From the NCBI GenBank assembly GCA_016188575.1, contig JACPHN010000032.1, positions 98,185-162,184 on the forward strand: DNA of 64,000 bases, written 5' to 3'. This document shows, piece by piece, positions 52,788 through 62,191 of the stretch. The translations under genes were made by a program, and so were the position numbers. The first letter of the stretch is position 1. Every line of letters starts with the position of its first letter. The notes under the pieces were generated by a model, which made no database searches, was not told the origin of the DNA, and saw nothing but the letters and a program-made list of their open reading frames with translations. This DNA comes from Candidatus Schekmanbacteria bacterium (GTDB lineage: Bacteria; CSSED10-310; JACPHN01).

Positions 52788-54389
52788 CTAGATCGAAAGG
52801 CGCTGCAGCCGCCACTTCACCAGAATGAGGTCATAAATCAGGCGAGAAACCACGATCGCCGCGAACAAAGTCGAGAGGATGCCAATGCAAAGCGTCACGG
52901 CAAAACCCCGGACAGGCCCCGTGCCGAACTGCAGCAGCACGAGACCCGCGATCAGCGTCGTGACGTTTGCATCCATGATCGTCCAGAACGTTCGCGAGAA
53001 CCCCGCCTGGATCGCAGTGCGTACCGTCTTGCCCAGGCGCAGCTCTTCCTTGATCCGTTCGAAGATCAAGATGTTCGAGTCGACGGCCATACCCACCGTC
53101 AGGATGATGCCGGCGATGCCGGGAAGCGTCAGCGTCGCCGAAAGGCCGGCAAGGGCGCCCGCGATGATCAGGAGGTTGGCCGCCAGCGCCACATTGGCGA
53201 CCAGCCCTGACGCCTTGTACAGCACCATCATTAATAGTACGACGAGTGCACCGCCGGCGGCCACCGAAAAAACCCCCTGGCGAATCGAGTCCTGTCCCAG
53301 AGAGGGGCCGACGCTGCGCTGCTCGAGAACCGACAGTGACGCCGGGAGGGCGCCCGCGCGGAGCACCAGCGACAGGTCCTGGGCTTCCTCGGTCGTAAAG
53401 CTCCCCGTAATCTGGCTCCGGGACCCGAGTGCGCTGCGGATAACGGGCGCGCTGTGCACCTTGCCGTCGAGCACGATCGCCAGGCGGTCGCCAACGTGCT
53501 TCGCGCTGAACTCTCGAATCCGGCGCCCGCCGTCGGCCATGAGCATGAAATCGACGGCGGGGAGGCCAATCTCATCCGAGCCCATGCGCGCCGTTTCCAG
53601 GTCGGCGCCCGTAATCGGCGACTCTCGCTGCACGACGTAATACGCGTGCGGCGGCGTATCCGGCGCCTCCTTCTTGTCCAAAGACTGAGGAAACAGCTCC
53701 AGATCGCGCTCGAGCTTGTCCCGATACTTCTGCCGCAAGACCGCTTCCTCCGGGCCTTCGTCCACCACCAGACGAAACTCGAGCCGAGCCGTCTTCTTGA
53801 TCACGTCCAGCGCCCTCTTCGGATCCTCTACCCCAGGCAACTGCACGATCAACCGTTGGCCCGCCAGGCCCTGGCGCTGGATGATCGGCTCGGAAACGCC
53901 GAGCTCGTCGACACGCCGCCGAATCGTCTCAAGGGCCTGATTGACTGCCTCCTCCCGAATCTGCCGGTCGCGTCTACTGTCGAGCACGAAGGACAGGCCG
54001 ACACCCGCATCGCCTACCGTTCCGGCCTCGGAGAAGACCGGGAAATCCTCTTCAACAACCTGCCGCAGCTTGTCAAGGTGTGCCGCTTGCTCAACTGTGG
54101 CCTCTATCGTGGTGCCTGTGGACTTGAGCTGCGCCTTGTACACCCCAGCATCCTCCAGGCGACTCTGAAGCGATCGGCGCATGATGTCCACTTCGGACTG
54201 CACGGCCTCCTCCGTATGCACGGTCAACACCAGGTGCATGCCGCCCTGAAGATCGAGTCCCAGGTTGATTTTACCCTTTACCTTGGCGCCGGACTCATCA
54301 ACGTGATCGTAAGGAGGCCACGCCTTGTAAAAAGAGAATGCCAAGACAAAGATAACAATAGCAATGTTCGTCCAGAGGCGGCTCGTCAT
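52788..54389 (-). CDS. secD: Protein translocase subunit SecD
   Basis: The 533-residue subunit has TM1 near the start, INLGLDLQGGMHLVLTVHTEEAV, the P1 head domain, IIQRQGLAGQRLIVQLPGVEDPKRA, and the C-terminal membrane part with TLPGIAGIILTVGMAVDSNILIFERIKEEL. Length and motif order are typical. It overlaps yajC by four bases, forming the yajC-secD-secF cluster. Confidence 0.95.
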   Translation of the reverse strand: MTSRLWTNIAIVIFVLAFSFYKAWPPYDHVDESGAKVKGKINLGLDLQGGMHLVLTVHTEEAVQSEVDIMRRSLQSRLEDAGVYKAQLKSTGTTIEATVEQAAHLDKLRQVVEEDFPVFSEAGTVGDAGVGLSFVLDSRRDRQIREEAVNQALETIRRRVDELGVSEPIIQRQGLAGQRLIVQLPGVEDPKRALDVIKKTARLEFRLVVDEGPEEAVLRQKYRDKLERDLELFPQSLDKKEAPDTPPHAYYVVQRESPITGADLETARMGSDEIGLPAVDFMLMADGGRRIREFSAKHVGDRLAIVLDGKVHSAPVIRSALGSRSQITGSFTTEEAQDLSLVLRAGALPASLSVLEQRSVGPSLGQDSIRQGVFSVAAGGALVVLLMMVLYKASGLVANVALAANLLIIAGALAGLSATLTLPGIAGIILTVGMAVDSNILIFERIKEELRLGKTVRTAIQAGFSRTFWTIMDANVTTLIAGLVLLQFGTGPVRGFAVTLCIGILSTLFAAIVVSRLIYDLILVKWRLQRLSI

Positions 54390-54757
54390 TTGTCTTCCTC
54401 GGTAGGTTCAGTTCGAGCACCAGGTTGAAAGCCCGCTATGGCGCTGCGGTTAACCGTCACGCGGACCTTGTCGGCGATGCGGACGTGAACCACGCTCTCC
54501 TCGGTTCCCACAATCGTTCCGTGTAGCCCCCCGGTGGTGATGATCCGATCGCCACGCGTCAGGTTTGCGATCATCTCATCGTGTACGCGACGCCGCTTGG
54601 ACTCGGGGCGCAAGACTACCCAATAGAAGATCAAGAAGATCAGAACGATGGGGAGAAGCTGAATCAATCCCGGAATCCCGCCCCCTTCGGGGGATGACGG
54701 ACCGGCCATCAGCGGGGCGAAAAGCCCGTGGCCAAAAACCGCGTGCCACGTTGCCAT
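54386..54757 (-). CDS. yajC: Sec translocon accessory protein YajC
   Basis: The 123-residue protein starts at ATG 54757 behind AAAGGAGC. It has one membrane helix (LIQLLPIVLIFLIFYWVVLRPES) followed by the YajC signature KRRRVHDEMIANLTRGDRIITTGGLHGTIVGTEESVVHVRIAD. It associates with SecDF. The N-terminal 30 residues (ATWHAVFGHGLFAPLMAGPSS) are slightly longer than usual. Confidence 0.93.
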   Translation of the reverse strand: MATWHAVFGHGLFAPLMAGPSSPEGGGIPGLIQLLPIVLIFLIFYWVVLRPESKRRRVHDEMIANLTRGDRIITTGGLHGTIVGTEESVVHVRIADKVRVTVNRSAIAGFQPGARTEPTEEDK

Positions 54758-54796
54758 CTGTGAGCTCCTTTCCAACAAACAAGCCGTGGGCCAACC

Positions 54797-55912
54797 TTAC
54801 TGTTTCCAGCTCTGGGCTTCTCGCTTCAGGTCCGAGAATGTGCCCGCTTCGATCGCTTGCCGAATGCGCGCGAAAAGGTGAAGGTAGGTGCAGACGTTAT
54901 GCTCTGTCAACAACATCATCCCAAAAATCTCCCTGGCCATGCAAAGCTGCCGCAGGTACGCGCGCGAGAACCGCGCGCACGCGCCGCACGTGCAGACCGG
55001 GTCCAGAGGCGCCGGGTCGTCCCGGAACCGGGCATTACGAAGGTTCAGCTCGCCACAGCTTGTGAGCGCCCGGCCGTTTCGCGCCATGCGCGTCGGTAGG
55101 ACGCAGTCCATGAGGTCCACTCCGGCGTCCACCAGCTCAACGACCTCCCAAGGCCGCCCCATGCCCATGACGTAGCGCGGCCTGTCGGCCGGGAGCGCCG
55201 CTGCCGTCAGGCGCGCCGTGTCGATCGTGCGCGAGCGCTCCTCGCCAACGCTCAGCCCGCCGATCGCGTGACCGTCAAAACCCAGCTCCGCAATCGCACT
55301 GGCGCATTCCAGGCGCATACTCTCCTCAAACCCACCCTGCACAATGCCAAACATCGCTTGCTCGGGCGAAAGCGGGCACTGTCGCGTCCGCTTCGCCCAG
55401 GCGACGGTCCGGTTCATGGCCAGGCGTTGTTCCGCGGCGGTCGCCGAGCCGGCAGCACATACGTCGATTGGTAAGACGACGTCAGATCCTAGAGCGGACT
55501 GAATGTCCACCACAATCTCTGGCGTAAACAGATGCGCGCCGCCGTCGAGATGGGATCGAAAGCTGATTCCCTCGTCGCCGATCTTGACGAGCTTTCCCAG
55601 GCTCATGCTCTGAAAGCCGCCGCTGTCGGTCAGGATCGCGCCGCCGAAACCCATGAAGCGGTGAAGCCCGCCGAGGCGACGAATCAGCTCGTGCCCCGGC
55701 CGCAGGAAAAGATGATACGTATTGGAGATGATGGCCTGACCACCCAGCTCCACGTAGCGTTCCGGATCCAACGCCTTGACCGTGGCCTGGGTTGCCACTG
55801 CCAAAAAGGCGGGTGTCTGCACGACCTGACCGCGGGGAAAGCACATCGTGCCCCGGCGAGGGCCCCCTGCCGCGAGCGGACCGAAGAGGTCGAAGCGAAA
55901 ACCGGGGTTCAT
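54797..55912 (-). CDS. tgt: tRNA-guanine transglycosylase (queuosine)
   Basis: The 371-residue enzyme exchanges G34 for preQ1. It has ILTDSGGFQSMSLGKL (substrate-binding Asp), VDLMDCVLPTRMARNG (nucleophile Asp) and the zinc site CTCGACARFSRAYLRQL with the distant His in LLTEHN. It lies directly upstream of yajC and overlaps queA by four bases. The queA-tgt-yajC-secDF order is widely conserved in bacteria. Confidence 0.95.
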   Translation of the reverse strand: MNPGFRFDLFGPLAAGGPRRGTMCFPRGQVVQTPAFLAVATQATVKALDPERYVELGGQAIISNTYHLFLRPGHELIRRLGGLHRFMGFGGAILTDSGGFQSMSLGKLVKIGDEGISFRSHLDGGAHLFTPEIVVDIQSALGSDVVLPIDVCAAGSATAAEQRLAMNRTVAWAKRTRQCPLSPEQAMFGIVQGGFEESMRLECASAIAELGFDGHAIGGLSVGEERSRTIDTARLTAAALPADRPRYVMGMGRPWEVVELVDAGVDLMDCVLPTRMARNGRALTSCGELNLRNARFRDDPAPLDPVCTCGACARFSRAYLRQLCMAREIFGMMLLTEHNVCTYLHLFARIRQAIEAGTFSDLKREAQSWKQ

Positions 55913-57051
55913 TGTCGGCCTTCCTCCGGTCCCGGCGCCAGCAACATGGCGTCTCCGTAGCTATAAAACCGGTACCGACGCTCGACTGCGACATCGTAGG
56001 CGATCCTGGTCTGCCTTTCACCCGCAAATGCGGTGACCAGCAGCAGAAGAGATGAACGAGGAAGATGAAAGTTGGTCACCAACAAGTCGACGAGCCGGAA
56101 CCGATAGCCGGGGGTGATTGTGACGTCGGCCCAGCCCTCGAGCGCCGCGTCGCCGAGGGTGCGCGAAAGCGCCTGCAGGCCAGCGCCGAGATGCCCGCCG
56201 TGGTCGCGGAGGACGTGCGCCGCCAGCGCCTCCAGGGCGCGGACCGACGTTGTGCCGATCGCAACGATACGGCCATGCCACTTTTCGCCGGCAGCATCGC
56301 CGCGTGCGGACGCCATCCGGCCAAGCCGATCCAGCGTTTCCGCGGGAATGGAAAAACGTTCCGGCGGCAGCTTCAGGCTCCCAGCCTGCTCCGCGCCCAC
56401 CGGTCGAAATGTGGCGGGACCGACGTCGAGATGCACAAACGCCCAACTCACGCCGCACGCGCGCAGGCGCTCAAAGAGCTCCTCATCGAAATGTAGACCC
56501 GCGGTAGGAGCAGCGACTGAACCACGTCCCGGCTCCCTGCATGCGAACACCGTCTGGTACGAGTTCTCGTCCTCGGCAGTCAGCAGCGGTTCTCCACGCC
56601 GTCGCCGTTGGGCGAGAATATAGGGGGGCAGCGGCACGATACCCGCATCGCACCTGTCCACATCGGCGGCGAACACGAGCTCGAACGTATCCTCGACGCG
56701 TCCGGCAATGGTCGCGTCCACCGTGCCAGAAGGTCCGGCAAATCGCAGTGGCGTCCCCGGCCGCAGCCGCCGCGCCGGCTTCATCAGCGCGCGCGCCGTG
56801 CCGGCAACCGGCGGCGCCAGCAACAAGGCCTCGACCTTTCCGCCAGTATCGGTGCGATGGCCGACGATACGCGCATGAAAGACATGCGATGCGTTGAGGA
56901 CCAGCAAGTCCCCGGCCTGGAGCAGCTCAGGCAGATCTGCAAACTTGTGATGGGACAGCCGGTCGGCGCGCGCATCCAACAGCCGACTGGCACGCCGCGG
57001 GTGCGCCGGCGCAGTCGCGATCAGCTCAGGGGGGAGCTCATACTCAATCAC
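55909..57051 (-). CDS. queA: S-adenosylmethionine:tRNA ribosyltransferase-isomerase
   Basis: The 380-residue QueA adds the cyclopentenediol precursor to preQ1-tRNA. It begins IEYELPPELIATAPAHPRRASRLL and has DLLVLNASHVFHARIVGHR, SVAAPTAGLHFDEELFERL and GWADVTITPGYRFRLVDLLVTNFHLPRSSLLLLVTAFAG, all in family order. Length is somewhat above the usual 340-360. It is coupled to tgt by the overlap. Confidence 0.95.
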   Translation of the reverse strand: MIEYELPPELIATAPAHPRRASRLLDARADRLSHHKFADLPELLQAGDLLVLNASHVFHARIVGHRTDTGGKVEALLLAPPVAGTARALMKPARRLRPGTPLRFAGPSGTVDATIAGRVEDTFELVFAADVDRCDAGIVPLPPYILAQRRRRGEPLLTAEDENSYQTVFACREPGRGSVAAPTAGLHFDEELFERLRACGVSWAFVHLDVGPATFRPVGAEQAGSLKLPPERFSIPAETLDRLGRMASARGDAAGEKWHGRIVAIGTTSVRALEALAAHVLRDHGGHLGAGLQALSRTLGDAALEGWADVTITPGYRFRLVDLLVTNFHLPRSSLLLLVTAFAGERQTRIAYDVAVERRYRFYSYGDAMLLAPGPEEGRQ

Positions 57052-57063
57052 GCCAGCACCGCG

Positions 57064-58086
57064 TCATCGAGAAAACAATGTCCGCGGCTCGGTCCGCCGG
57101 AGCGACGGTGAGTCCAGGTGCGCGCGCGACGAGGCGGTCGCCACGCGTCCCCGCGGCGTACGCTCGATGAAGCCCTGCTGCAACAGAAACGGCTCGACGA
57201 TCTCCTCGAGCGTGTCCCGCTCCTCGCTCAGAGCTGCCGCAAGCGTCTCCACGCCGACAGGTCCGCCTCCAAACTTCTCGACCAGGCTCGTCAGATAGGC
57301 ACGATCCAGCGAGTCGAGGCCGAGGTCGTCCACACCAAGCGAGGCGAGAGCGGTACGCGCCCGCGCCAGTCCTAGCGACTCGTCCCCCGAAACGACGGCG
57401 TAGTCACCGACGCGCCGCAGGAGCCGATTGGCGATGCGCGGATTGCCGCGCGACCTGCGGGCGATCTCGATGAGCGCCTCACCGTCCGCCCGCAGTCCGA
57501 GAATGCGTGCGGATCGCTCGAGAATCCTGGCCAGGTCCGCCGCCTTGTAAAACTCGAGGCGTTCCTGGATGCCGAAACGCGTCAGCAGCGGGGCGGTCAA
57601 CAGACCGGCTCGGGTCGTCGCCCCTACCAGCGTGAAGTTCGGCAGTGGCATGCGTATGCTGCGCGCGGCGGGTCCACGGTCAATGACGAGGTCGAGCGCA
57701 AAATCTTCCATCGCGGCATACAGGAGCTCCTCCACCGACCGATTCAAGCGGTGGATCTCGTCAATGAACAACACTTGCCCTGCGACCAGATTCGTCAACA
57801 ACCCCGCGAGATCACCCTGTCGTTCAATCGCCGGGCCAGAGGTCACGCGAATCTCGGCACCAAGCTCCCGCGCGATAATCTGCGAGAGCGTCGTTTTCCC
57901 GAGCCCCGGCGGCCCGTATAGCAACACGTGATCGAGCGCTTGGTGGCGCCTGCGGGCGGCTTCGAGGTATACCTGCAGGCGGCCCGTGACCTCGTCCTGC
58001 CCGATATAGTCGGTCAAGCGGGACGGACGCAGGCCTTCTTCGAGCACCTCGTCCTTCGCAGCGTGTGGATTCGGCGCCCTGTTCAC
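57064..58086 (-). CDS. ruvB: Holliday junction helicase RuvB
   Basis: The protein is 340 residues from GTG 58086, which overlaps the upstream hydrolase stop (GTGA). RuvB drives branch migration with RuvA. Markers: [16 protein letters not shown], Walker [16 protein letters not shown], Walker [20 protein letters not shown], sensor [16 protein letters not shown] and the C-terminal DNA-binding part with [21 protein letters not shown] 58098 is an alternative start. No ruvA or ruvC is next to it in the window. Confidence 0.95.
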   Translation of the reverse strand: MNRAPNPHAAKDEVLEEGLRPSRLTDYIGQDEVTGRLQVYLEAARRRHQALDHVLLYGPPGLGKTTLSQIIARELGAEIRVTSGPAIERQGDLAGLLTNLVAGQVLFIDEIHRLNRSVEELLYAAMEDFALDLVIDRGPAARSIRMPLPNFTLVGATTRAGLLTAPLLTRFGIQERLEFYKAADLARILERSARILGLRADGEALIEIARRSRGNPRIANRLLRRVGDYAVVSGDESLGLARARTALASLGVDDLGLDSLDRAYLTSLVEKFGGGPVGVETLAAALSEERDTLEEIVEPFLLQQGFIERTPRGRVATASSRAHLDSPSLRRTEPRTLFSR

Positions 58087-59123
58087 GGGGTACGGCACTC
58101 CTGCTGGCGGTGCACGCGCGGCATCCACAGCGTTTGCGCCTGGGCTCCCTCGCTCCGGCACACGGCGCCGTCCGCCTCCAGATGCATCAGGCCGGCAATT
58201 GTCTCGTTTACCGCCATCAGCGTCGCTTCCGGCTTCAGGCCGGGAAAGAGGCGATGAGCCACGCCGAAGGCCGTGTCGGCCTGCTGGTCGAGCAACGCCG
58301 CAATTCTGCTCGTGCGCCGCCGATGCTGCCGCGTGATCCGTTCCAGAACCCGAGCCGCGTCGTCGAAGGCCGCGCCGTGCCCCGGAAATACGCGGCGCAC
58401 GTCCAGGCAAGCCAGCCGCTCGAGACTGTTCAAGTATCGGCTCATGGGTCCGGAGTCACCCACCGGCCGCGTTTCCAGGTCGCTCGCGGGAGTGCCGCCA
58501 GGCTCCAGTAGCGCATTCGGGGTCGCCACGCGCAACACCGTATCGCCGGCAATCAGGGTTCCCGTGGTCTCTTCCCAGAAGCAAACCGATCCCGGTGTGT
58601 GTCCTGGCGTGTGCAGGACACGAAGCCTGCCGTGCGCAAAGATCAGCTCCTCCCCGTCAGCAAGCGGGACGCCGGGTTCACAGGGAAGCGCCATGCTCCA
58701 GTTGTCGGCGGCCATCTGCTCGACCCTGGATACTTGCTCGGGGGGAACACCGTGCGTGGCGGCGATGCTGCGAAAGAACGATCTTGCCTGGTCCAGGCCG
58801 AGCTCGGGGCGCGCGAGCCGCCAGGCGTCGGCAACGTGCATCCGCAGCGCCGCAGACGACCCATCCTGAATGAGCCCGGCCAGGCCAACGTGATCGACGT
58901 GTCCGTGCGTGGCGAGGATTATCTCGATGCGGCGGATATCGATGCCGTGCTCGCGAAGCCCGGCGCGCAACGCCGATTCCGCTGCCTGGGTCGCCGGGCC
59001 GGCGTCGATCATCACCAGAGGATCGGTATCCAGCACGAATGCGTTGACCGGGCCAATGGGAAATGGCGTCGGTAATGAGATGCAGACAATCGGAATGCCG
59101 GCTTCGTTTGCCACACGGGTCAT
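58083..59123 (-). CDS. Metallo-beta-lactamase-fold hydrolase
   Basis: The 346-residue protein starts at ATG 59123 with AAGGA upstream. The metal motif HGHVDHVG follows ILAT, and further ligands are visible ([31 protein letters not shown]). It ends with a winged-helix-like C-terminal part (about residues 270-346), the arrangement of the LACTB2-type family that cleaves RNA or hydrolyses thioesters. The long open frame upstream to 59864 is only a shadow of the neighbouring subtilase. It overlaps ruvB by four bases. Confidence 0.87.
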   Translation of the reverse strand: MTRVANEAGIPIVCISLPTPFPIGPVNAFVLDTDPLVMIDAGPATQAAESALRAGLREHGIDIRRIEIILATHGHVDHVGLAGLIQDGSSAALRMHVADAWRLARPELGLDQARSFFRSIAATHGVPPEQVSRVEQMAADNWSMALPCEPGVPLADGEELIFAHGRLRVLHTPGHTPGSVCFWEETTGTLIAGDTVLRVATPNALLEPGGTPASDLETRPVGDSGPMSRYLNSLERLACLDVRRVFPGHGAAFDDAARVLERITRQHRRRTSRIAALLDQQADTAFGVAHRLFPGLKPEATLMAVNETIAGLMHLEADGAVCRSEGAQAQTLWMPRVHRQQECRTP

Positions 59124-59161
59124 TGCTTGTCCTTCGCTCGCTTCTGCGTGTCGGCGCGCAG

Positions 59162-60778
59162 CTAACGACCCAGCCAACCCCAATCGTCGTCCTCGCCTGG
59201 TCCGCCCGTCCCCCAATACTGGAGTGCCGCGACAGGGTTCACCAGGCCGTTGCCATACAAGTCGTCTCGCCCCTTGTCGCCGAGATCCCAGGCCGTGGCG
59301 AGCAGCGCCTCGATGATCTTCGCACGGTCCTGGATGCCAGCCGAGATCAAGAGCCCCGCGATTCCGGCCACGTGGGGTGCCGCCATCGATGTTCCCTGGT
59401 AGTAGGCGGGGTAGTCGAACCAGTTCGGCAGTTGTGGGAGGAAAAAGGTGTTTTGAAAGATGCCGTCCCCCAGGCGATCGCCGTTTTGATCGACCGTTGC
59501 GTCTCCACCGGGCGCGACGATGTCGACATCCGGGCCATAGTTGGAATAGCGCGTAAGGGTCTTGTCGTAGCGGACGGCACCAACAGCCACAACCTCGGGG
59601 TACGCCGCGGGAAAGAGCGCCTCGGCGTCGCCGACGCCGTCTTCGCCGCCGTTGCCAGCGGCCGCGATGATCACCACCCCCTGGGCCGCGGCGCGGGCCA
59701 CCGCATCGCGCAGCGGCGCAGCATCGGTCGGGCCGCCCAGGCTCATGTTGATTACTGCCGCGCCGTGCTCCGTCGCCCAAAGGACGCCATCGGCAACGTC
59801 CAGCTCGGTGCCTTCGCCGTTGGCGTTCAAGACGCGCACCGGCATCACCGAGCACGCGAAGCAAATCCCCGCCACCCCTTCAGCGTTGCCGGTGCTCTGC
59901 GCAATCGTCCCGGCGACATGGGTACCGTGCCCGTACAAGTCTTGCGGATGGGTATCCCGATCGACGAAATCATACCCGGCGGCGAACGAGGTCTGTGCCA
60001 GATCAGGTGCTTGGAGGAGCTGTCCATAGTTTTCGTACGCCACTCCCGTGTCGATGACCGCGATAACAGTGGACGGTGCACCTCCGGGGACAAGATCCCA
60101 GGCTTCCTCCATGCGCAGAATCGCGAAATGCCACTGGCGGCCGTAGAGTGGATCGTTTGGCTGGAGCAGCGCCCACACCTTGCCGTTCGGCTCGGCGACA
60201 GCAATCTCGGGTCGGGCCTGTAACAAGAGGGACAGCTCAGGTTCGGTCCACGTTCTGCCAGATGTTGGGGCGGCCGCAAGCTGCGGGAATCCGATACGAT
60301 AGTATCTGCCGTCAAGCGAGCGCCCCAGCTCCCGGGCGCCGAGCTCCCGCGCGAGCATTCGGAGGCCTTCCTCGTCAGCTCCGCTCCCCGCCGCGGCACC
60401 GGGCCGCACGTCACCTGGCCAACCATCCGCAAAACGCACGACGAGCTCACCAGCAACGTAGGATCCGGGCGGTCCGAACTGCCTGCCGCGGCCGCTGCGG
60501 AAGATGAGCAGATCGCGCTCATCGACAGCGCCGGAGCGATCGATGTCCGCGCTGCGCGTGTATCCCGGCTCGGGCCAACGCGAGCCCACCGCGCCAGCAA
60601 CGCTTTCGATCACGGCCTCATCGACCGTCCACAGAGTTGACCGCTGCGGGGCGCGCGGCGGTGCCTGCGCCGGGGATTCGGCGGCAACGATATCTGGAAC
60701 CACGACGGTCACGCAACATAGCACCGCTCTCGCCGCGACGCCCACCGCCCAGATAGCGCCCTGTTCACGTCTGCTCAT
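59162..60778 (-). CDS. Exported subtilisin-like serine protease with dockerin-like segment
   Basis: The protease is 538 residues from ATG 60778 (GAGGA nine bases before); earlier ATGs at 60787 and 60823 are possible. A signal segment is followed by YTRSADIDRSGAVDERDLLIF, a single dockerin/EF-hand-like Ca loop. An S8 prodomain-like region comes next, then the catalytic triad: Asp in VIAVIDTGVAYEN, His in LYGHGTHVAGTIA, Ser in YQGTSMAAPHVAGIAGLL. The C-terminus is WGWLGR. It should act outside the cytoplasm, with Ca stabilisation likely. It lies 38 bases upstream of the hydrolase gene. Confidence 0.9.
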   Translation of the reverse strand: MSRREQGAIWAVGVAARAVLCCVTVVVPDIVAAESPAQAPPRAPQRSTLWTVDEAVIESVAGAVGSRWPEPGYTRSADIDRSGAVDERDLLIFRSGRGRQFGPPGSYVAGELVVRFADGWPGDVRPGAAAGSGADEEGLRMLARELGARELGRSLDGRYYRIGFPQLAAAPTSGRTWTEPELSLLLQARPEIAVAEPNGKVWALLQPNDPLYGRQWHFAILRMEEAWDLVPGGAPSTVIAVIDTGVAYENYGQLLQAPDLAQTSFAAGYDFVDRDTHPQDLYGHGTHVAGTIAQSTGNAEGVAGICFACSVMPVRVLNANGEGTELDVADGVLWATEHGAAVINMSLGGPTDAAPLRDAVARAAAQGVVIIAAAGNGGEDGVGDAEALFPAAYPEVVAVGAVRYDKTLTRYSNYGPDVDIVAPGGDATVDQNGDRLGDGIFQNTFFLPQLPNWFDYPAYYQGTSMAAPHVAGIAGLLISAGIQDRAKIIEALLATAWDLGDKGRDDLYGNGLVNPVAALQYWGTGGPGEDDDWGWLGR

Positions 60779-60868
60779 CAAAGCCATTCCTCGGCCATCG
60801 CTTTTCACCTCGCGCGAGATCATTGCACCGCCCGGCTCTCCGATGCAAGGCGGCGACAGCCCCTGAGT

Positions 60869-61012
60869 CCACCGCCCCCCTCCCTATCCTCCCCACACCG
60901 CGGGGGAGACAGCAGAGGGGAGCAGGACGCCGTTCGCCCTGTGTGCTGGTGGATCCACCTCACCTCCCGCCGCCGGTGGGGGGAGGTGAGGTGGGGGGCC
61001 TTCGTGATGCCC
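60869..61012. repeat. GC-rich palindromic dispersed repeat, copy C (composite)
   Basis: A left half, CGCCCCCCTCCCTATCCTCC with a CACCGCGGGGGAG turn, and a right half, CACCTCACCTCCCGCCGCCG with GTGGGGGGAGGTGAGGTGGG and a CTTCGTGATGCC end, flank about 50 unrelated bases, as in copy B. The right half encodes the last residues of the upstream TPR protein on the minus strand (RRPPTSPPPTGGGR). Confidence 0.75.
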
Positions 61013-62168
61013 ATTCCGCAAGGTGCTCGGCGGTCGCCAACCGGCGTTTGACCTCAGGTTCCGCGGGGATATCCTGCGCCGCAAGTTTCCAGCACTGGAC
61101 CGCACGGGATAGATCCCCCAGGCGCTCATGAACATCTCCGAGACGGAGATTGCCCCAGCCACGCCAGCGCGCCGTGGGGGGGCGGGCGACGAATCCCTCG
61201 AGGTAAGCGCGCGCGCGGTCCAGCTCGATACCCGCGGCAAGCCGAAAGCGTCCGGCGAAGAACATTGCCGGTCGATTCGTCGCGTCGATCGCCAGCACTT
61301 CGTCAAAAAGCTCCAGCGCCGTGAGGTACCGCCCGGAGTCTCCCAGAGCGCGCCCCATGAGGAGCCGCACGAGGATGTTTTTGGGGAAGCGCGCGAGCAC
61401 CTCCGCGCCGGTCCGCAGGCAATCGTCGGACCGCTGCTCGTGGCCATAGACAAAGGTCAGGATCACCTCACTGATATACGGGGTGTATACGCTTCCGTGC
61501 CGCGACGTCTCGATCTCGGCAATGCCTTCCTCCCGCCGATCTGGAAAGAAGGGAAGCCAGGGCAGCTTTCGCGTGACCATGGACCGAAAATAGACGTAGA
61601 CGCCAAGGCCCATGTGCAGATCCGTGAAGTCGCTCGCCAGCTCGCGCGACGCTTTGATGGCGCTCATCGCCTTCAGACCCGCGCCCAGAGCGTGCCAGTA
61701 GCGCTCGCAGCGCATCGAGTGCAGCCCATCGATGCCGAAGATTGCGCCTTTGAGAAACAGTCCCCAGGGTTCTGCACCGCTCTGCGTCAGCGCTGCCTCC
61801 GCGCGCTTCCTGGCCTCGTCGGCGGCGGCGACAAAGGCCTCCGATTGGTCGAAGTCCAGGTTCTCCAGCATCTGCGTCTCATACAGAAGCATCCGCCCTA
61901 GCGGTCCAATCGGCGACTTCGGGTACCGCCTTTCCAGCGCCATAAAGATCTCCAGCGCATCGCCGTAGCGCCGGCCGAGCAGCGCATTGCGGCCAGCATG
62001 CAGGTGAACCTGCAAGTCAATGGGCACGCGAAGCGCCCCAGGCAGCAGCGGCAGTGGCCCGCTCAACTCCGCGGAGCTCACCAACGGCGCGCGCTCCTGC
62101 GCGCCCACCGCCACCGGCAGGGTCACCAGCATCACCACCGCACAGAGCGCGATGCCGGCGACATGCAC
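60960..62168 (-). CDS. Exported TPR-like protein of unknown function
   Basis: The protein is 402 residues from GTG 62168, chosen because it gives a good signal sequence (VAGIALCAVVMLVTLPVAVGAQ). A TTG farther upstream is possible. The mature part has alpha-helical repeats (LLGRRYGDALEIFMALERRYPKSP, NILVRLLMGRALGDSGRYLTALELFDEVLAID, GNLRLGDVHERLGDLSRAVQCWKLAAQD) of the TPR type. The end of the frame runs into dispersed repeat copy C. It follows the radical SAM gene by 23 bases. Confidence 0.7.
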   Translation of the reverse strand: MHVAGIALCAVVMLVTLPVAVGAQERAPLVSSAELSGPLPLLPGALRVPIDLQVHLHAGRNALLGRRYGDALEIFMALERRYPKSPIGPLGRMLLYETQMLENLDFDQSEAFVAAADEARKRAEAALTQSGAEPWGLFLKGAIFGIDGLHSMRCERYWHALGAGLKAMSAIKASRELASDFTDLHMGLGVYVYFRSMVTRKLPWLPFFPDRREEGIAEIETSRHGSVYTPYISEVILTFVYGHEQRSDDCLRTGAEVLARFPKNILVRLLMGRALGDSGRYLTALELFDEVLAIDATNRPAMFFAGRFRLAAGIELDRARAYLEGFVARPPTARWRGWGNLRLGDVHERLGDLSRAVQCWKLAAQDIPAEPEVKRRLATAEHLAEWASRRPPTSPPPTGGGR

Positions 62169-62191
62169 CGCGGACGCTCGCAGCGAAAACC

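Noticed and set aside
59165..59864. Long N-terminal extension of the metallo-hydrolase frame
   Set aside because: It covers the subtilase gene in another frame and is Arg/Gly-rich with no known domain. The start at 59123 has an RBS.
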